This document shows, one piece after another, positions 18,002 through 27,813 of a DNA stretch of 64,000 nt. The notes beneath the pieces are model-generated. The model made no database searches. It saw only the letters and a list, made by a program, of their open reading frames with translations, and was not told where the DNA came from. Made by a program: the position numbers and the translations under genes. The stretch comes from an uncultured Pelagibacteraceae bacterium (GTDB lineage: Bacteria > Pseudomonadota > Alphaproteobacteria > Pelagibacterales > Pelagibacteraceae), in contig CACMMN010000001.1 of the NCBI GenBank assembly GCA_902614905.1, positions 96,827 to 160,826 of the forward strand, written 5' to 3'. Every line of letters begins with the position of its first letter. The first letter of the stretch is position 1.

Positions 18002-18988
18002 ATGAAAATTTTACTTATACATTCAGAGGGTAATCAGACACATATAAATGATTTTATGAGTGATCTTTTGCTACATGGCTTAAGACAACTTTATGGGTCT
18101 GAAGTAATAGACTACCCGGGTTGTTGGTACATGTACTCTGACGAAATTACGAATAGAAAATACGATATAAATAAAATATGGGGCAAAGGCTTTACAATCA
18201 ATAGAACATTAAAAAATTACAATTCAATCGATAGGACTGATATACAAAAAAAAATACAAGAAAAATATTTTGATCTTATTATATATGGTTCTATAAGAAG
18301 ATCAGATCAGTTTGTTGATGATGTTATCAAATATAACAACAAAGTTATTTTTATAGACGGAGAGGATGATAACATTATTGATGAAAGATACACTAAATCA
18401 GGTCTATATTTTAAGAGAGAATTATTAGAAGATAGAAATAATGTAATACCTATAAGTTTTGCAATACCAAAAGAAAAAATATTAAAAAATATTAGTGAAA
18501 AACCAACTAATTTACTAGCACCATTAATTCCTGGTCGTCTCAGCACTTATATATATGACGATGAAAAAACATATTATAATATGTATTCAAACAGTATTTT
18601 TGCAATTACAAACAAAAAATTAGGCTGGGATTGTTTGAGGCATTACGAAATTTTGATGAATGGCTGTATTCCTTTATTTTTTAATATAAAAGATTGCCCC
18701 AAATTAATACTTAAAACATTACCTAAGGAAAGACTATCAGAAATATATTCCAATTTTCATAACGTTTTGTCACTTTATTCTCCCTTTAAAATTTATAAGA
18801 AAAAATTTTTATCTTTTAAAAAAATATTCTCTTATATTCCAAATATGCTTAAAGATAAGAATGCTAACTCATTTATGAAAACAAACTCCAATGTATTAGA
18901 AATTAAAAATGAATTATTAAATTTTACTAAACAAAATCTTACAACAGAAATCCTAGCAAAATATGTGCTAAGTAAAAAAAAATTGTAA
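18002..18988 (+). CDS. Putative glycosyltransferase-like protein
   Basis: MKILLIHSEGNQTHINDFMSDLLLHGLRQLYG; C-terminal KLGWDCLRHYEILMNGCIPLFFNIKDCP resembles GT/exostosin-like nucleotide-sugar binding region. Confidence 0.5.
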   Translation: MKILLIHSEGNQTHINDFMSDLLLHGLRQLYGSEVIDYPGCWYMYSDEITNRKYDINKIWGKGFTINRTLKNYNSIDRTDIQKKIQEKYFDLIIYGSIRRSDQFVDDVIKYNNKVIFIDGEDDNIIDERYTKSGLYFKRELLEDRNNVIPISFAIPKEKILKNISEKPTNLLAPLIPGRLSTYIYDDEKTYYNMYSNSIFAITNKKLGWDCLRHYEILMNGCIPLFFNIKDCPKLILKTLPKERLSEIYSNFHNVLSLYSPFKIYKKKFLSFKKIFSYIPNMLKDKNANSFMKTNSNVLEIKNELLNFTKQNLTTEILAKYVLSKKKL

Positions 18989-19040
18989 TTTCTTATTTGA
19001 AACAAAAAATAAAAGTAGTATAAATCAGTGTGAATTTAAT

Positions 19041-19117
19041 GGCGGGGTAGCTCAGTTGGTTAGAGCGCGGGACTCATAAGCCCGAGGTCAGTGGTTCGAT
19101 CCCACTTCCCGCTACCA
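19041..19117 (+). tRNA. tRNA-Met (CAU anticodon), CCA encoded
   Basis: GGCGGGGTAGCTCAGTTGGTTAGAGCGCGGGACTCATAAGCCCGAGGTCAGTGGTTCGATCCCACTTCCCGCTACCA; anticodon loop CTCATAA, T-loop GGTTCGATCC; resembles elongator tRNA-Met. Confidence 0.95.
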
Positions 19118-19119
19118 AA

Positions 19120-19566
19120 TTAGTGACAAGCTATATTATATTTTTTTAATCTCCAATAATTGTATGGCCAAGGTGTTAAAAAACCAACGATCAACATTAT
19201 TGGTATTACCCACCAAGTTAGTATTGCTCCACCAGTAAGTAGATAATCAGTTAAATTCATTGTAACTTCCATACTAATCATAGAAATAAAGCTCATCCCC
19301 AACGCTGTCTTTAAAGCATTAGAAAATTTAAAATTTTGTCTTAATAAAATTATAGTTTCTAAAATAATACTTGTTATTAAACCATTTATGATTGCAAGTG
19401 TCATAATGCCTAGGACAGGGAATGGTATTTTTGTAATTTGAAAAAATAATATTGTTCCAAAGTCACCAATTGCACAACCAAGTAAACACCATGCAGTGTT
19501 CTTTGCGCTTCTATTCCAAGTGTGCTTGCATGCCCAATGGAAACTCGATACTGATGTTTTTTGCAT
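19120..19566 (-). CDS. DUF4396-like integral membrane protein
   Basis: SSFHWACKHTWNRSAKNTAWCLLGCAIGDFGTI...MLIVGFLTPWPYNYWRLKKY; adjacent to a cupredoxin gene. Confidence 0.65.
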   Translation of the reverse strand: MQKTSVSSFHWACKHTWNRSAKNTAWCLLGCAIGDFGTILFFQITKIPFPVLGIMTLAIINGLITSIILETIILLRQNFKFSNALKTALGMSFISMISMEVTMNLTDYLLTGGAILTWWVIPIMLIVGFLTPWPYNYWRLKKYNIACH

Positions 19567-19569
19567 TAA

Positions 19570-20073
19570 TTATTTTATATCAACTTTGGCAATCATACCA
19601 ACTTGATAGTGTCCAGGAACATTACACGCAATCTCAATATTCATTGCATTTTCAAATTTCCAAACAATGTCACCTTTTTCTTTAGGTTCAAGTAAAACAC
19701 TATTACTATGAGAATGACCCATTGACTTATCCATTTTAGCCATTTTTTTCATTTTATCTTTATCAATTGAGTCTGCTAATAAAATTTCGTTTTCAACCAT
19801 TTTTTCCATCTCTGGCTGATGTTTTTTGTGCATCATTGCATTAGCTATATTAAATTCATGAACTAATTCTCCCGCATTGACAACTTCAAATTTAATCGTT
19901 TCACCGGATTTTATGTTAAAGTTATTAGGTTCATAATAATTATCATACATTATAACTTTAATGGTACGATTAACCTCTTCGGACTTACCCAAGGTACCAA
20001 TCATCATATTTTTGTCAGCATACGATTTATAAGAAAATATTATAAACACTAATGTTAAAAATATCTTAAACAT
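19570..20073 (-). CDS. Secreted cupredoxin-family copper protein
   Basis: Signal peptide; ELVHEFNIANAMMHKKHQPEM...IEIACNVPGHYQVGMIAKVDI (type 1 copper-site-like His...Cys...His...Met). Confidence 0.8.
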   Translation of the reverse strand: MFKIFLTLVFIIFSYKSYADKNMMIGTLGKSEEVNRTIKVIMYDNYYEPNNFNIKSGETIKFEVVNAGELVHEFNIANAMMHKKHQPEMEKMVENEILLADSIDKDKMKKMAKMDKSMGHSHSNSVLLEPKEKGDIVWKFENAMNIEIACNVPGHYQVGMIAKVDIK

Positions 20074-20159
20074 ATAACCTACTGTAATTCAAAAATAATG
20101 ATTTAAAAGCAGTTTTTTTGACACATTGCAATTTTCCAAATTTTGGGAAAGTATATAAA

Positions 20160-20558
20160 ATGTTTAAAAAATACTTATATTTATTTATTATCCAACTTTT
20201 TATTATTAATCCATCAATTTCTATGGAAAAAGAAACTACTTTCGATAAAAAGTTGTTTGATAAAGCACAATCTGAAGGAAAAATTGTTATAATAAGTTCT
20301 TGGATTGAATATTGTTCTTCATGCGCTAGTCAAATGAGAGTTTTGAATCAAGCTAAAAATGAGGGAAAATTATTAGATGTTAATTTTCAGAATATTGAAT
20401 ATTTTTCTTTTGATGTGACAAACAAAGAAATTGCTGAATTATTTAATGTCAAATTTCAGACTACATTATTAATTTTTAAAGATAATAAAGAAGTTTATAG
20501 GAGTTTAGGTGAGACAACAGAAGATTTGATTTACCAAGCTTTAAAAAAAACAATCTAA
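20160..20558 (+). CDS. Secreted thioredoxin-like protein
   Basis: Start at MFKKYLYLFIIQLF (signal peptide); IISSWIEYCSSCASQMRVLNQ thioredoxin-like CxxC. Confidence 0.7.
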   Translation: MFKKYLYLFIIQLFIINPSISMEKETTFDKKLFDKAQSEGKIVIISSWIEYCSSCASQMRVLNQAKNEGKLLDVNFQNIEYFSFDVTNKEIAELFNVKFQTTLLIFKDNKEVYRSLGETTEDLIYQALKKTI

Positions 20559-20560
20559 AA

Positions 20561-21265
20561 CTATATCAATTTTCTAAATTTACTAACATTCATTTTAGAA
20601 TTAAGTGGTAATGAATTTGTAATTAATTTATCTTTTTTAATATTTTTATTATATTTCTTAGCAAACTTATAAACACTTTGAGACTTTCCACCTATATTAA
20701 TGATGCCCTTTTTATTAATAAGTTTGAAAAAAACTTTGGCTAAATCTTCATGAAACATAAAGTTTGTTTCTAAGTTTGTAAAAGCTTTTTTGTATAAGAA
20801 GGGTTTTTCAGTCATACATATTCTTAATATCAAAGAATTTTTATACATTTGTACTGCTGCTTCTCCCCCAAGCTTTGACCATGCATAGTTATTAAATGGT
20901 AGCACTGCACTCTTCTCATTATAATAACCTTTTTCGGCTGGATAAACGTAATTAGATGAAAAATAAATCAACTTAATATTTTTTTCACTACATGCTTTAA
21001 CGACATTACAGGTTCCAATTATATTAGTTTCTATACTATTTATAATATTTCTATCATGAATATTCATAGGCCTTGATAAAGCAGCAGTATGAACAAAATA
21101 TTTTGGGTTAAGTTTTGATATGTATTTTTTAATACTTTTATAATTTTTTATATCTAGTTGATTTGATGTTGGATATAAAATTTCCTTATTTTGATGTATT
21201 CTTCTGAAAACCTTACCAAATTTACCTGAGCCACCTGTAAAAATTATTTTATCTTTTTTTTTCAT
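20561..21265 (-). CDS. Short NAD(P)-dependent sugar epimerase/reductase, RmlD-like
   Basis: TGGSGKFGKVF nucleotide-binding loop, YAWSKLGGE YxxxK; in a cluster with rfbC/A/B. Confidence 0.75.
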   Translation of the reverse strand: MKKKDKIIFTGGSGKFGKVFRRIHQNKEILYPTSNQLDIKNYKSIKKYISKLNPKYFVHTAALSRPMNIHDRNIINSIETNIIGTCNVVKACSEKNIKLIYFSSNYVYPAEKGYYNEKSAVLPFNNYAWSKLGGEAAVQMYKNSLILRICMTEKPFLYKKAFTNLETNFMFHEDLAKVFFKLINKKGIINIGGKSQSVYKFAKKYNKNIKKDKLITNSLPLNSKMNVSKFRKLI

Positions 21266-21788
21266 TAAAATTTTTAATAAATTGAGTAATCTTTTGTGCT
21301 TTTCTATCTTTTGCTGATAATATTGGTTTTTTTATTCCCCATTTAATATTTAAATCTTTATCATTCCATATTATTGATACTTCATTTGCTTTATCTCTAT
21401 AATTTGTACAAGTGTACAAAATTATATTTTCTTTATCTAATCCGAGAAGCCCATGAGCAAAACCCTTTGGTACAAAAAAAGATTTGCAGTTTGTATCACT
21501 TAAAATTATTTTATGATACTTACCAAATGTTTTAGAATTTGTTCTTAAATCGACAGCTACATCTAAAATTTTTCCTTTTAGAACTGTAATTAATTTGTCT
21601 TGGGAATTTTTTTTTTGCAAATGTAATCCACGTAGAACATTTTTTTTTGATTTTGAAACTATAGTAAATATATTATTTTTATTAAAATAGTTTCGTTTAA
21701 ATACTTCTCTCAACCAACCTCTGGTGTCACTAAATTTTTTTCCTTTTAAAATATAAAGATCTTTAATATGAGTTCTAATTTTTCTCAT
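21249..21788 (-). CDS. rfbC: dTDP-4-dehydrorhamnose 3,5-epimerase
   Basis: DTRGWLREVFKRN...LRGLHLQKKNSQDKLITVLKGKILDVAVDLR...FFVPKGFAHGLLGL. Confidence 0.9.
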   Translation of the reverse strand: MRKIRTHIKDLYILKGKKFSDTRGWLREVFKRNYFNKNNIFTIVSKSKKNVLRGLHLQKKNSQDKLITVLKGKILDVAVDLRTNSKTFGKYHKIILSDTNCKSFFVPKGFAHGLLGLDKENIILYTCTNYRDKANEVSIIWNDKDLNIKWGIKKPILSAKDRKAQKITQFIKNFNEKKR

Positions 21789-21793
21789 AAAAA

Positions 21794-22660
21794 CTAAATA
21801 AATTTTCTTAGATAATTTGAGTATTCACACTTTCCATAAAATTCAATTGATTTTAAAATTTGCTTTTTTGTGATCCATCTATTGTTTAATGCTATCTCCT
21901 CTAGACAAGCAATTTTAAATCCCTGTCTATTTTCAATTGCTGACACAAATGCACTTGTTTTATAAAAATCTTCTATTGATCCTGTATCTAACCAAGCACC
22001 CCCACGACCCAGAATATCTGATTTAAGTTGTTTTTTTTTACAATATATATTTAATAAATCTGTTATTTCTAACTCCTTCCTTTTTGAAGGCTTAAGTTTT
22101 TTCGCGTATTCAACAACCTTTTTATCAAAAAAATACAATCCAGTGATCGCAAGGTCTGAAATAAATTTTTTTGGTTTTTCTTTTAGTAATTTGATAGCTC
22201 CATTTTTGTTAACTTTTGCAACACCATATAATTCTGGTTTAATTACCTTGTGAAGAATAACTTTTGCACCTTTATTTAATTTTGTACAATTTAAAAGTTT
22301 AGATGATAAATTTTGCCCATAAAAAAAATTGTCACCAAGTATTAAAGCAACATTTTGATTATTTATAAATTTTTCTCCTATCAAAAAAGCATCGGGTAAT
22401 CCCCTTGGATAATTTTGTTCTTTATAAGTAATTTTAATTCCTAAATTGTCACCATTAGGTAATATTTTTTTGTATTGATTTAACTGGCCCTTGTTGACTA
22501 TTATTAGTATATCTTTGATTTTAGATAACATTAAAATAGATAATGGATAAAAAATCAAAGGTTTATCATAGATAGGTAATAATTGTTTATTTACTGCTTT
22601 AGTTAATGGGCTCATTCTAGTTCCCTTACCACCTGCGAGAATTATTGCTTTTTTAATCAT
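21794..22660 (-). CDS. rfbA: Glucose-1-phosphate thymidylyltransferase
   Basis: AIILAGGKGTRMSPLTKAVNKQLLPIYDKPLIFYPLS; GLYFFD; GGAWLDTGSIEDFY. Confidence 0.95.
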   Translation of the reverse strand: MIKKAIILAGGKGTRMSPLTKAVNKQLLPIYDKPLIFYPLSILMLSKIKDILIIVNKGQLNQYKKILPNGDNLGIKITYKEQNYPRGLPDAFLIGEKFINNQNVALILGDNFFYGQNLSSKLLNCTKLNKGAKVILHKVIKPELYGVAKVNKNGAIKLLKEKPKKFISDLAITGLYFFDKKVVEYAKKLKPSKRKELEITDLLNIYCKKKQLKSDILGRGGAWLDTGSIEDFYKTSAFVSAIENRQGFKIACLEEIALNNRWITKKQILKSIEFYGKCEYSNYLRKFI

Positions 22661-23682
22661 CTAATTGAGCCTAATCTTTTTCTGATATCTCTTTTTTTTA
22701 ATGAAGTATAGTAATTCTTATTATTTAAATACCAATCGAAAGTATTTTTAAGACCATTTTTAAGACTTGTTTTCGACCTCCACTTTAATTTTTTATATAT
22801 CTTGTTACTGTTTAACGCGTATCTGAAATCATGGCCTGGTCTGTCTTTTACAAAAATAATTTTAACTTTATTTCCTAATTTAATTTGTTTTTTAGCTATA
22901 TTTAATAATTGCTTCGCAATATCAATATTTCTAAAGTTTAAATTCGAACCTATATTATAAAATTCGCCAACCTTTCCGTTCTTATATACTTTAAACAAAG
23001 CCTCACAATGGTCTTTCACAAATATCCATTCTCTAGAATTTTTCCCTCTTGCGTACAAAGGTAACGGAAGGTTATGAATTATATTATAAATTAATTTAGG
23101 AATTAATTTTTCTGGATGTTGATTTGGACCATAATTATTAGAACAATTTGTTACTATACCATTTAATTTATATGTTCTTATATATGAATATACTAAGTGA
23201 TCTGAAGATGCTTTTGATGCTGCATATGGTGAACTAGGTTTGTATGCGTCTGTTTCTTTACTCCTACCACTCAATACATCACCAAAAACTTCATCCGTTG
23301 AAATGTGAATAAACTTAGATTTTTTATTTTTTTTTTGAAATTCTCTAAAAATTTCTAAAAGATTATAAACACCAAAAATATTACTTTTAATAAATTGATC
23401 TGGGTTATCAATTGATCTATCAACGTGTGTTTCAGCAGCTAAATTAAATATGGCAGATGGTTTATATTTATCAAAAATAGTTTTTATTTTTTTTTTATTA
23501 CTAATGTCTAATTTATAAAATTTATAATTTGGTAAATTGCGAAACCTTTTTGTGTTATAGAAATTTGAAGCGTAATTTGCCTTATCAACATTTACTACAA
23601 AGTATTTTTTTTTAATTAATGTTTCAATAAGATTGCTACCAATAAAGCCAAGTCCACCAGTTATAATAATATTTTTGTTCAT
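22657..23682 (-). CDS. rfbB: dTDP-glucose 4,6-dehydratase
   Basis: IITGGLGFIGSNLIE...FNLAAETHVDRSIDNPDQFIKSN...STDEVFGDV...SSPYAASKASSDHLV. Confidence 0.96.
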   Translation of the reverse strand: MNKNIIITGGLGFIGSNLIETLIKKKYFVVNVDKANYASNFYNTKRFRNLPNYKFYKLDISNKKKIKTIFDKYKPSAIFNLAAETHVDRSIDNPDQFIKSNIFGVYNLLEIFREFQKKNKKSKFIHISTDEVFGDVLSGRSKETDAYKPSSPYAASKASSDHLVYSYIRTYKLNGIVTNCSNNYGPNQHPEKLIPKLIYNIIHNLPLPLYARGKNSREWIFVKDHCEALFKVYKNGKVGEFYNIGSNLNFRNIDIAKQLLNIAKKQIKLGNKVKIIFVKDRPGHDFRYALNSNKIYKKLKWRSKTSLKNGLKNTFDWYLNNKNYYTSLKKRDIRKRLGSIR

Positions 23683-23759
23683 TAAAAATTTATGTATAAT
23701 GAGTTATATTTAATATATTAAATTAATATTTATATAAATTTAATTTTAATGGCAAAAAT

Positions 23760-24659
23760 ATGGTTCTAATTAATGATTTGACAGTCGTTATTGTTACTTA
23801 CAAGACTAATGACCAAATTTTAGATGAATGTATTCAATCTATATTAGGAAAAGCAAAAATATTAGTTATAGAAAATTCTGACAATAAAGATTTTAAGTTT
23901 AAATATGAAAAAAAATATCCAAATTTAGAAGTTATTTTGTCCGGTTCAAATCTTGGGTATGGAGCTGGTAATAACAAAGGAATAAACTTAGCAAAAACAA
24001 GATATGTTTTAATTTCAAATCCAGATGTAATTTACGAAAATAATTTCTTTAGCAATCTAAAAACTTACATAGAGAGAAATACGGATTTTAGTATAATTGG
24101 TCCAATGTATAGATCAGAGGATTACGCTAGCCATGGTTTTTTTGAGGATTTAAAAAAAGAAAATTCCAATAATGATACTGCTGTAAATCAAAATTTAATA
24201 AAAACCCATTGGATTGTCGGATGTACAATGTTTATAGATTTAAATAAATTTGATAATAAAAATTTATTTGATGAAAATTTTTTTTTATTTTTTGAGGAAT
24301 TTGATTTGTGCAGACGTGTTTTAAACAACGGTGGTAAAATATTCGTAAGTAAAAATTTATATGTTAAACATTTAGGTCATAAAGGATCTGTTGCAGTTGA
24401 CCCAAAATATGAGAAAGAATCTGTATTTCTTAGGAGTTGGCATTGGATGTGGTCATCTTTTTATTATTATGAGAAAAATTTTAGCTATTTTTATGCTTTA
24501 AAATGTATGTACGGAAAATTTTTTAGATCAATAATTAAAATGATTTTTTATAGAGTGTTTTATAATAGTATAAAGTTTAAGATGTATCATGGAAGAGTAA
24601 GTGGTATTTGGAATAGGCTTATTGGTAAAAAATCTTGGTACAGATTAAAAATTTATTAG
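23760..24659 (+). CDS. Glycosyltransferase family 2, rhamnosyltransferase-like
   Basis: LTVVIVTYKTNDQILDECIQSIL...SNLGYGAGNNKGINLAKTRYVLISNPDV...FLFFEEFDLCRRV. Confidence 0.88.
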   Translation: MVLINDLTVVIVTYKTNDQILDECIQSILGKAKILVIENSDNKDFKFKYEKKYPNLEVILSGSNLGYGAGNNKGINLAKTRYVLISNPDVIYENNFFSNLKTYIERNTDFSIIGPMYRSEDYASHGFFEDLKKENSNNDTAVNQNLIKTHWIVGCTMFIDLNKFDNKNLFDENFFLFFEEFDLCRRVLNNGGKIFVSKNLYVKHLGHKGSVAVDPKYEKESVFLRSWHWMWSSFYYYEKNFSYFYALKCMYGKFFRSIIKMIFYRVFYNSIKFKMYHGRVSGIWNRLIGKKSWYRLKIY

Positions 24660-25183
24660 TGCCCTGGAAATTCGATTAAATTTTCAACTTTGTAACCTTT
24701 TTCAATTAAACTTTTACAACCGCCTAAATCAAAAAGATTAATTACAAATACAAATGCTGCAACATTACCATCAGATATTTTTACCAATTTTGCTGCTGCT
24801 TCTGCAGTTCCACCAGTAGCAATCAAATCATCAATAATAAGAACTTTATCGTTTTTGTTAATAGAATCCTTATGTACTTCAATAGTTGCAGTACCATATT
24901 CCAATTCAAAATCTACTGAATGAGTATCTGAAGGTAATTTATTTTTTTTTCTAAGCATAATGAATGGCTTTTTCAAAATATATGAAACCGCCGAGGCAAA
25001 AACAAAACCTCTAGACTCAATAGCTGCAATCTTGTTGAAATCAAATTTTTTTGATCTTTCCACAATTTGGTTAATGGTTTCCTCAAATGCTTTTTCATCT
25101 TTAATTAAAGTTGTGATGTCTCTAAATAAAATACCTTTTTTAGGATAGTCAGGTATAGATCTTATAAATTTTTTTAAATCCAT
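24656..25183 (-). CDS. apt: Adenine phosphoribosyltransferase
   Basis: MDLKKFIRSIPDYPKKGILFRDITTLIKD; VLIIDDLIATGGTAEAAAKL PRPP motif. ORF track extends to 25231, but the second Met fits the family. Confidence 0.94.
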   Translation of the reverse strand: MDLKKFIRSIPDYPKKGILFRDITTLIKDEKAFEETINQIVERSKKFDFNKIAAIESRGFVFASAVSYILKKPFIMLRKKNKLPSDTHSVDFELEYGTATIEVHKDSINKNDKVLIIDDLIATGGTAEAAAKLVKISDGNVAAFVFVINLFDLGGCKSLIEKGYKVENLIEFPGH

Positions 25184-25224
25184 AAAAATTTGTGTTATTA
25201 CATTAAATAAACTATCTTTTTTAT

Positions 25225-26097
25225 ATGGCAAACAATATATTAGCGATTATCGGTGGCAGTGGTTTATACGATGTAGAAGAATTCAAAAATAGAGAATTAT
25301 TAGAACTCAAAACCCCTTGGGGAAATCCTTCAGATCAAATTTTAAAAACTGAATTTAAAGGAAAAAAAATTTATTTTTTACCAAGACATGGAAAGGGACA
25401 CTTCATTAATCCATCTAATATTAATTTTAGAGCTAATATAGATGCTCTTAAACAACTAGGAGTAACTGATATAGTTTCTGTTTCAGCAGTTGGATCATTA
25501 AAAGATGAATTAACTCCAGGGAAATTTGTAATTGTTGATCAATTCATAGATCGAACTTTTGCAAGAAATAAAACATTTTTTGATGACGAAATAGTAGCTC
25601 ATGTATCTATGGCTCATCCAACCTCTAGTGGACTTATGAATGCATGTGAAGAAGCCATTAAAAAAGAAAAAATTGATTATCAAAGAGGTGGAACTTATGT
25701 GGTTATGGAGGGACCTCAATTTTCAACGTTAGCAGAGTCAAATTTGTACAGATCTTGGAATGCAGATGTAATTGGTATGACTAATATGCCTGAAGCAAAG
25801 TTAGCGAGAGAGGCAGAAATAAGATACGCTTCGGTTTCAATGGTAACTGACTATGATTGTTGGCATCCAGATCATGATAATGTTGATGTTCAACAAGTAA
25901 TAAAAGTTCTTTTAGGCAATGCTGCTAAAGCAAAAAATATGATTAAGAATATCATCGATACTTTTGAAAGTCATATTGACCCTAAAGATCCTACAAATAA
26001 TTGCTTAGATGTAGCTATCATTACTGCACCTGAAAAAAGAACGCAAAAAACAAAAGATAAACTTAAAACAGTTGCAGGTAGAGTTTTAAATAAATGA
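25225..26097 (+). CDS. mtnP: S-methyl-5'-thioadenosine phosphorylase
   Basis: LAIIGGSGLYDVEEFKNRELLELKTPWGNPSD...FLPRHGKGHFINPSNINFRANI...GMTNMPEAKLAREAEI. Confidence 0.95.
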   Translation: MANNILAIIGGSGLYDVEEFKNRELLELKTPWGNPSDQILKTEFKGKKIYFLPRHGKGHFINPSNINFRANIDALKQLGVTDIVSVSAVGSLKDELTPGKFVIVDQFIDRTFARNKTFFDDEIVAHVSMAHPTSSGLMNACEEAIKKEKIDYQRGGTYVVMEGPQFSTLAESNLYRSWNADVIGMTNMPEAKLAREAEIRYASVSMVTDYDCWHPDHDNVDVQQVIKVLLGNAAKAKNMIKNIIDTFESHIDPKDPTNNCLDVAIITAPEKRTQKTKDKLKTVAGRVLNK

Positions 26098-27164
26098 AAA
26101 TTGACGGAAAAGAATACCAAACAATATGGTTTGAAAATAATATTGTTAAGATAATTGATCAAACAAAACTTCCACATCAATTTATTATTAAAGATCTTAA
26201 AACAGTTAAAGATGCAATAAATGCAATTAAAATAATGGAAGTAAGAGGTGCTCCTTTAATAGGAGCTACCGCAGCATATGGATTAGTTTTAGCTATTCTA
26301 GAAAATAATGATCAATCTTTTTTGAAAAAATCAGCTGAGGATTTGGTAAAAACAAGACCAACTGCAATTAATTTAAAATGGGCAGTCGATAGAATGATGA
26401 ATAAACTTTCAGGTGTTAATAGTGAAAAAATTTTAGATATTGCATTAAATGAAGCAAAAGAAATTTGTGAAGAAGATATTAAATTTTGTGAAAATATCGG
26501 ATTGAATGGTCTAAAAATAATTGAGGAAATTTATAATAAAAAAAAAGATACAGTGAATATTTTAACTCACTGCAATGCAGGATGGCTTGCAACAATTAAT
26601 TGGGGAACAGCAACATCACCAATTTATCATGCGCATAAAAAAGGTATCCCAGTTCATGTTTGGGCAGATGAAACTAGACCTAGAAATCAAGGAGCAAACC
26701 TCACTTCATATGAGTTAAACGAGGAAGGAATTAAAAATACAATAATTGCAGATAACACTGGTGGTATTTTAATGCAAAAAGGTGAAGTAGATATGTGTAT
26801 TGTTGGAACAGATAGAACTTTAGCAAATGGTGATGTTTGCAATAAAGTTGGGACTTATCTTAAAGCATTAGCCGCCCATGATAATAAAATTCCTTTTTAT
26901 GTAGCTCTTCCAAGTTCGACAATTGATTGGAATATAAAAGATCACAAAGAAATTCCTATCGAGGAGAGAAATTCTGAGGAACTATCACATATTGAAGGTC
27001 TTGATAGTGAAGGAAAATTAAAAAAGATACAAATATATCCCAAAAAAAGTAAATCACTGAATTTAGCTTTTGATGTAACTCCAGCAAAATACGTCACTGG
27101 ATTAATTACTGAAAAAGGTATTTGTGAAGCATCTACAGAGGGATTAAAAAAACTATTCAAATGA
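26094..27164 (+). CDS. mtnA: S-methyl-5-thioribose-1-phosphate isomerase
   Basis: EVRGAPLIGATAAYGL...THCNAGWLATINWGTATSPIY...ADETRPRNQGANLTSYEL...GTDRTLANGDVCNKVGTY. Confidence 0.95.
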   Translation: MKIDGKEYQTIWFENNIVKIIDQTKLPHQFIIKDLKTVKDAINAIKIMEVRGAPLIGATAAYGLVLAILENNDQSFLKKSAEDLVKTRPTAINLKWAVDRMMNKLSGVNSEKILDIALNEAKEICEEDIKFCENIGLNGLKIIEEIYNKKKDTVNILTHCNAGWLATINWGTATSPIYHAHKKGIPVHVWADETRPRNQGANLTSYELNEEGIKNTIIADNTGGILMQKGEVDMCIVGTDRTLANGDVCNKVGTYLKALAAHDNKIPFYVALPSSTIDWNIKDHKEIPIEERNSEELSHIEGLDSEGKLKKIQIYPKKSKSLNLAFDVTPAKYVTGLITEKGICEASTEGLKKLFK

Positions 27165-27808
27165 AAAATTTAGAAAAAAGAAAAGAAGTAATTAAATATT
27201 CAATTAAACTTAATACTACTAAATTATCTCCTTTAAGATCTGGAAATATTTCAGTAAGAAGTGAGAAAGATGGTATTCAAGGTTTTCTAATTACACCCTC
27301 AGGAAAAAAGTACGACTCACTCAAAGAGGATGATATAGTTTTTGTATCTAATGATGGAAATCATGACACAAACTTAAAACCATCATCTGAGTGGAGATTT
27401 CATAAAGATATATATTTGAAAAAACCTGATGCAAAAGCAATAGTTCACGCTCATTCTCCACACGCAGCAGCTGTATCAGCTCATGGTAAGGACATCCCTG
27501 CTTTTCATTATATGATAGCTTTAGCAGGTGGCGACAGTATTAAATGTGCTAAGTACGCAACTTTTGGTACACAAGAACTGTCTGACAATATTATTAATGC
27601 ATTAGAAAATAGAAAAGCTTGCCTCATGTCAAATCATGGACAAGTTGCATTTGGAGAAAATTTAGAAAGTGCTTTTGAGTTAGCTGAGGAATTAGAAAAT
27701 ATTTGCCATCAATACATAAATACAATAAGGTTAGGAGAACCTAAGATACTTTCATCAAGTGAGATGGATGTAATATTAGAAAAAGTTAAAAATTATAAAA
27801 AAGGATAA
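27161..27808 (+). CDS. Class II aldolase/adducin family protein (Ald2 or MtnB-like)
   Basis: LSPLRSGNISVRSE...FLITPSGKKYDSLKEDDIV...SSEWRFHKDIYLKKPDAKAIVHAHSPHAAAVSA...LMSNHGQVAFG. Confidence 0.85.
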   Translation: MKNLEKRKEVIKYSIKLNTTKLSPLRSGNISVRSEKDGIQGFLITPSGKKYDSLKEDDIVFVSNDGNHDTNLKPSSEWRFHKDIYLKKPDAKAIVHAHSPHAAAVSAHGKDIPAFHYMIALAGGDSIKCAKYATFGTQELSDNIINALENRKACLMSNHGQVAFGENLESAFELAEELENICHQYINTIRLGEPKILSSSEMDVILEKVKNYKKG

Positions 27809-27813
27809 TTTTT

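Noticed and set aside
20118-20159. 14-aa extension of the thioredoxin-like ORF (MTHCNFPNFGKVYK)
   Set aside because: Precedes a clear signal peptide beginning MFKKYLYLFII; the upstream segment is probably promoter/leader.
25184-25231. N-terminal 16-aa extension of apt in the ORF track
   Set aside because: Would overlap the mtnP start; the second Met (MDLKKFIRSIPDYPKKG) matches the usual Apt N-terminus.
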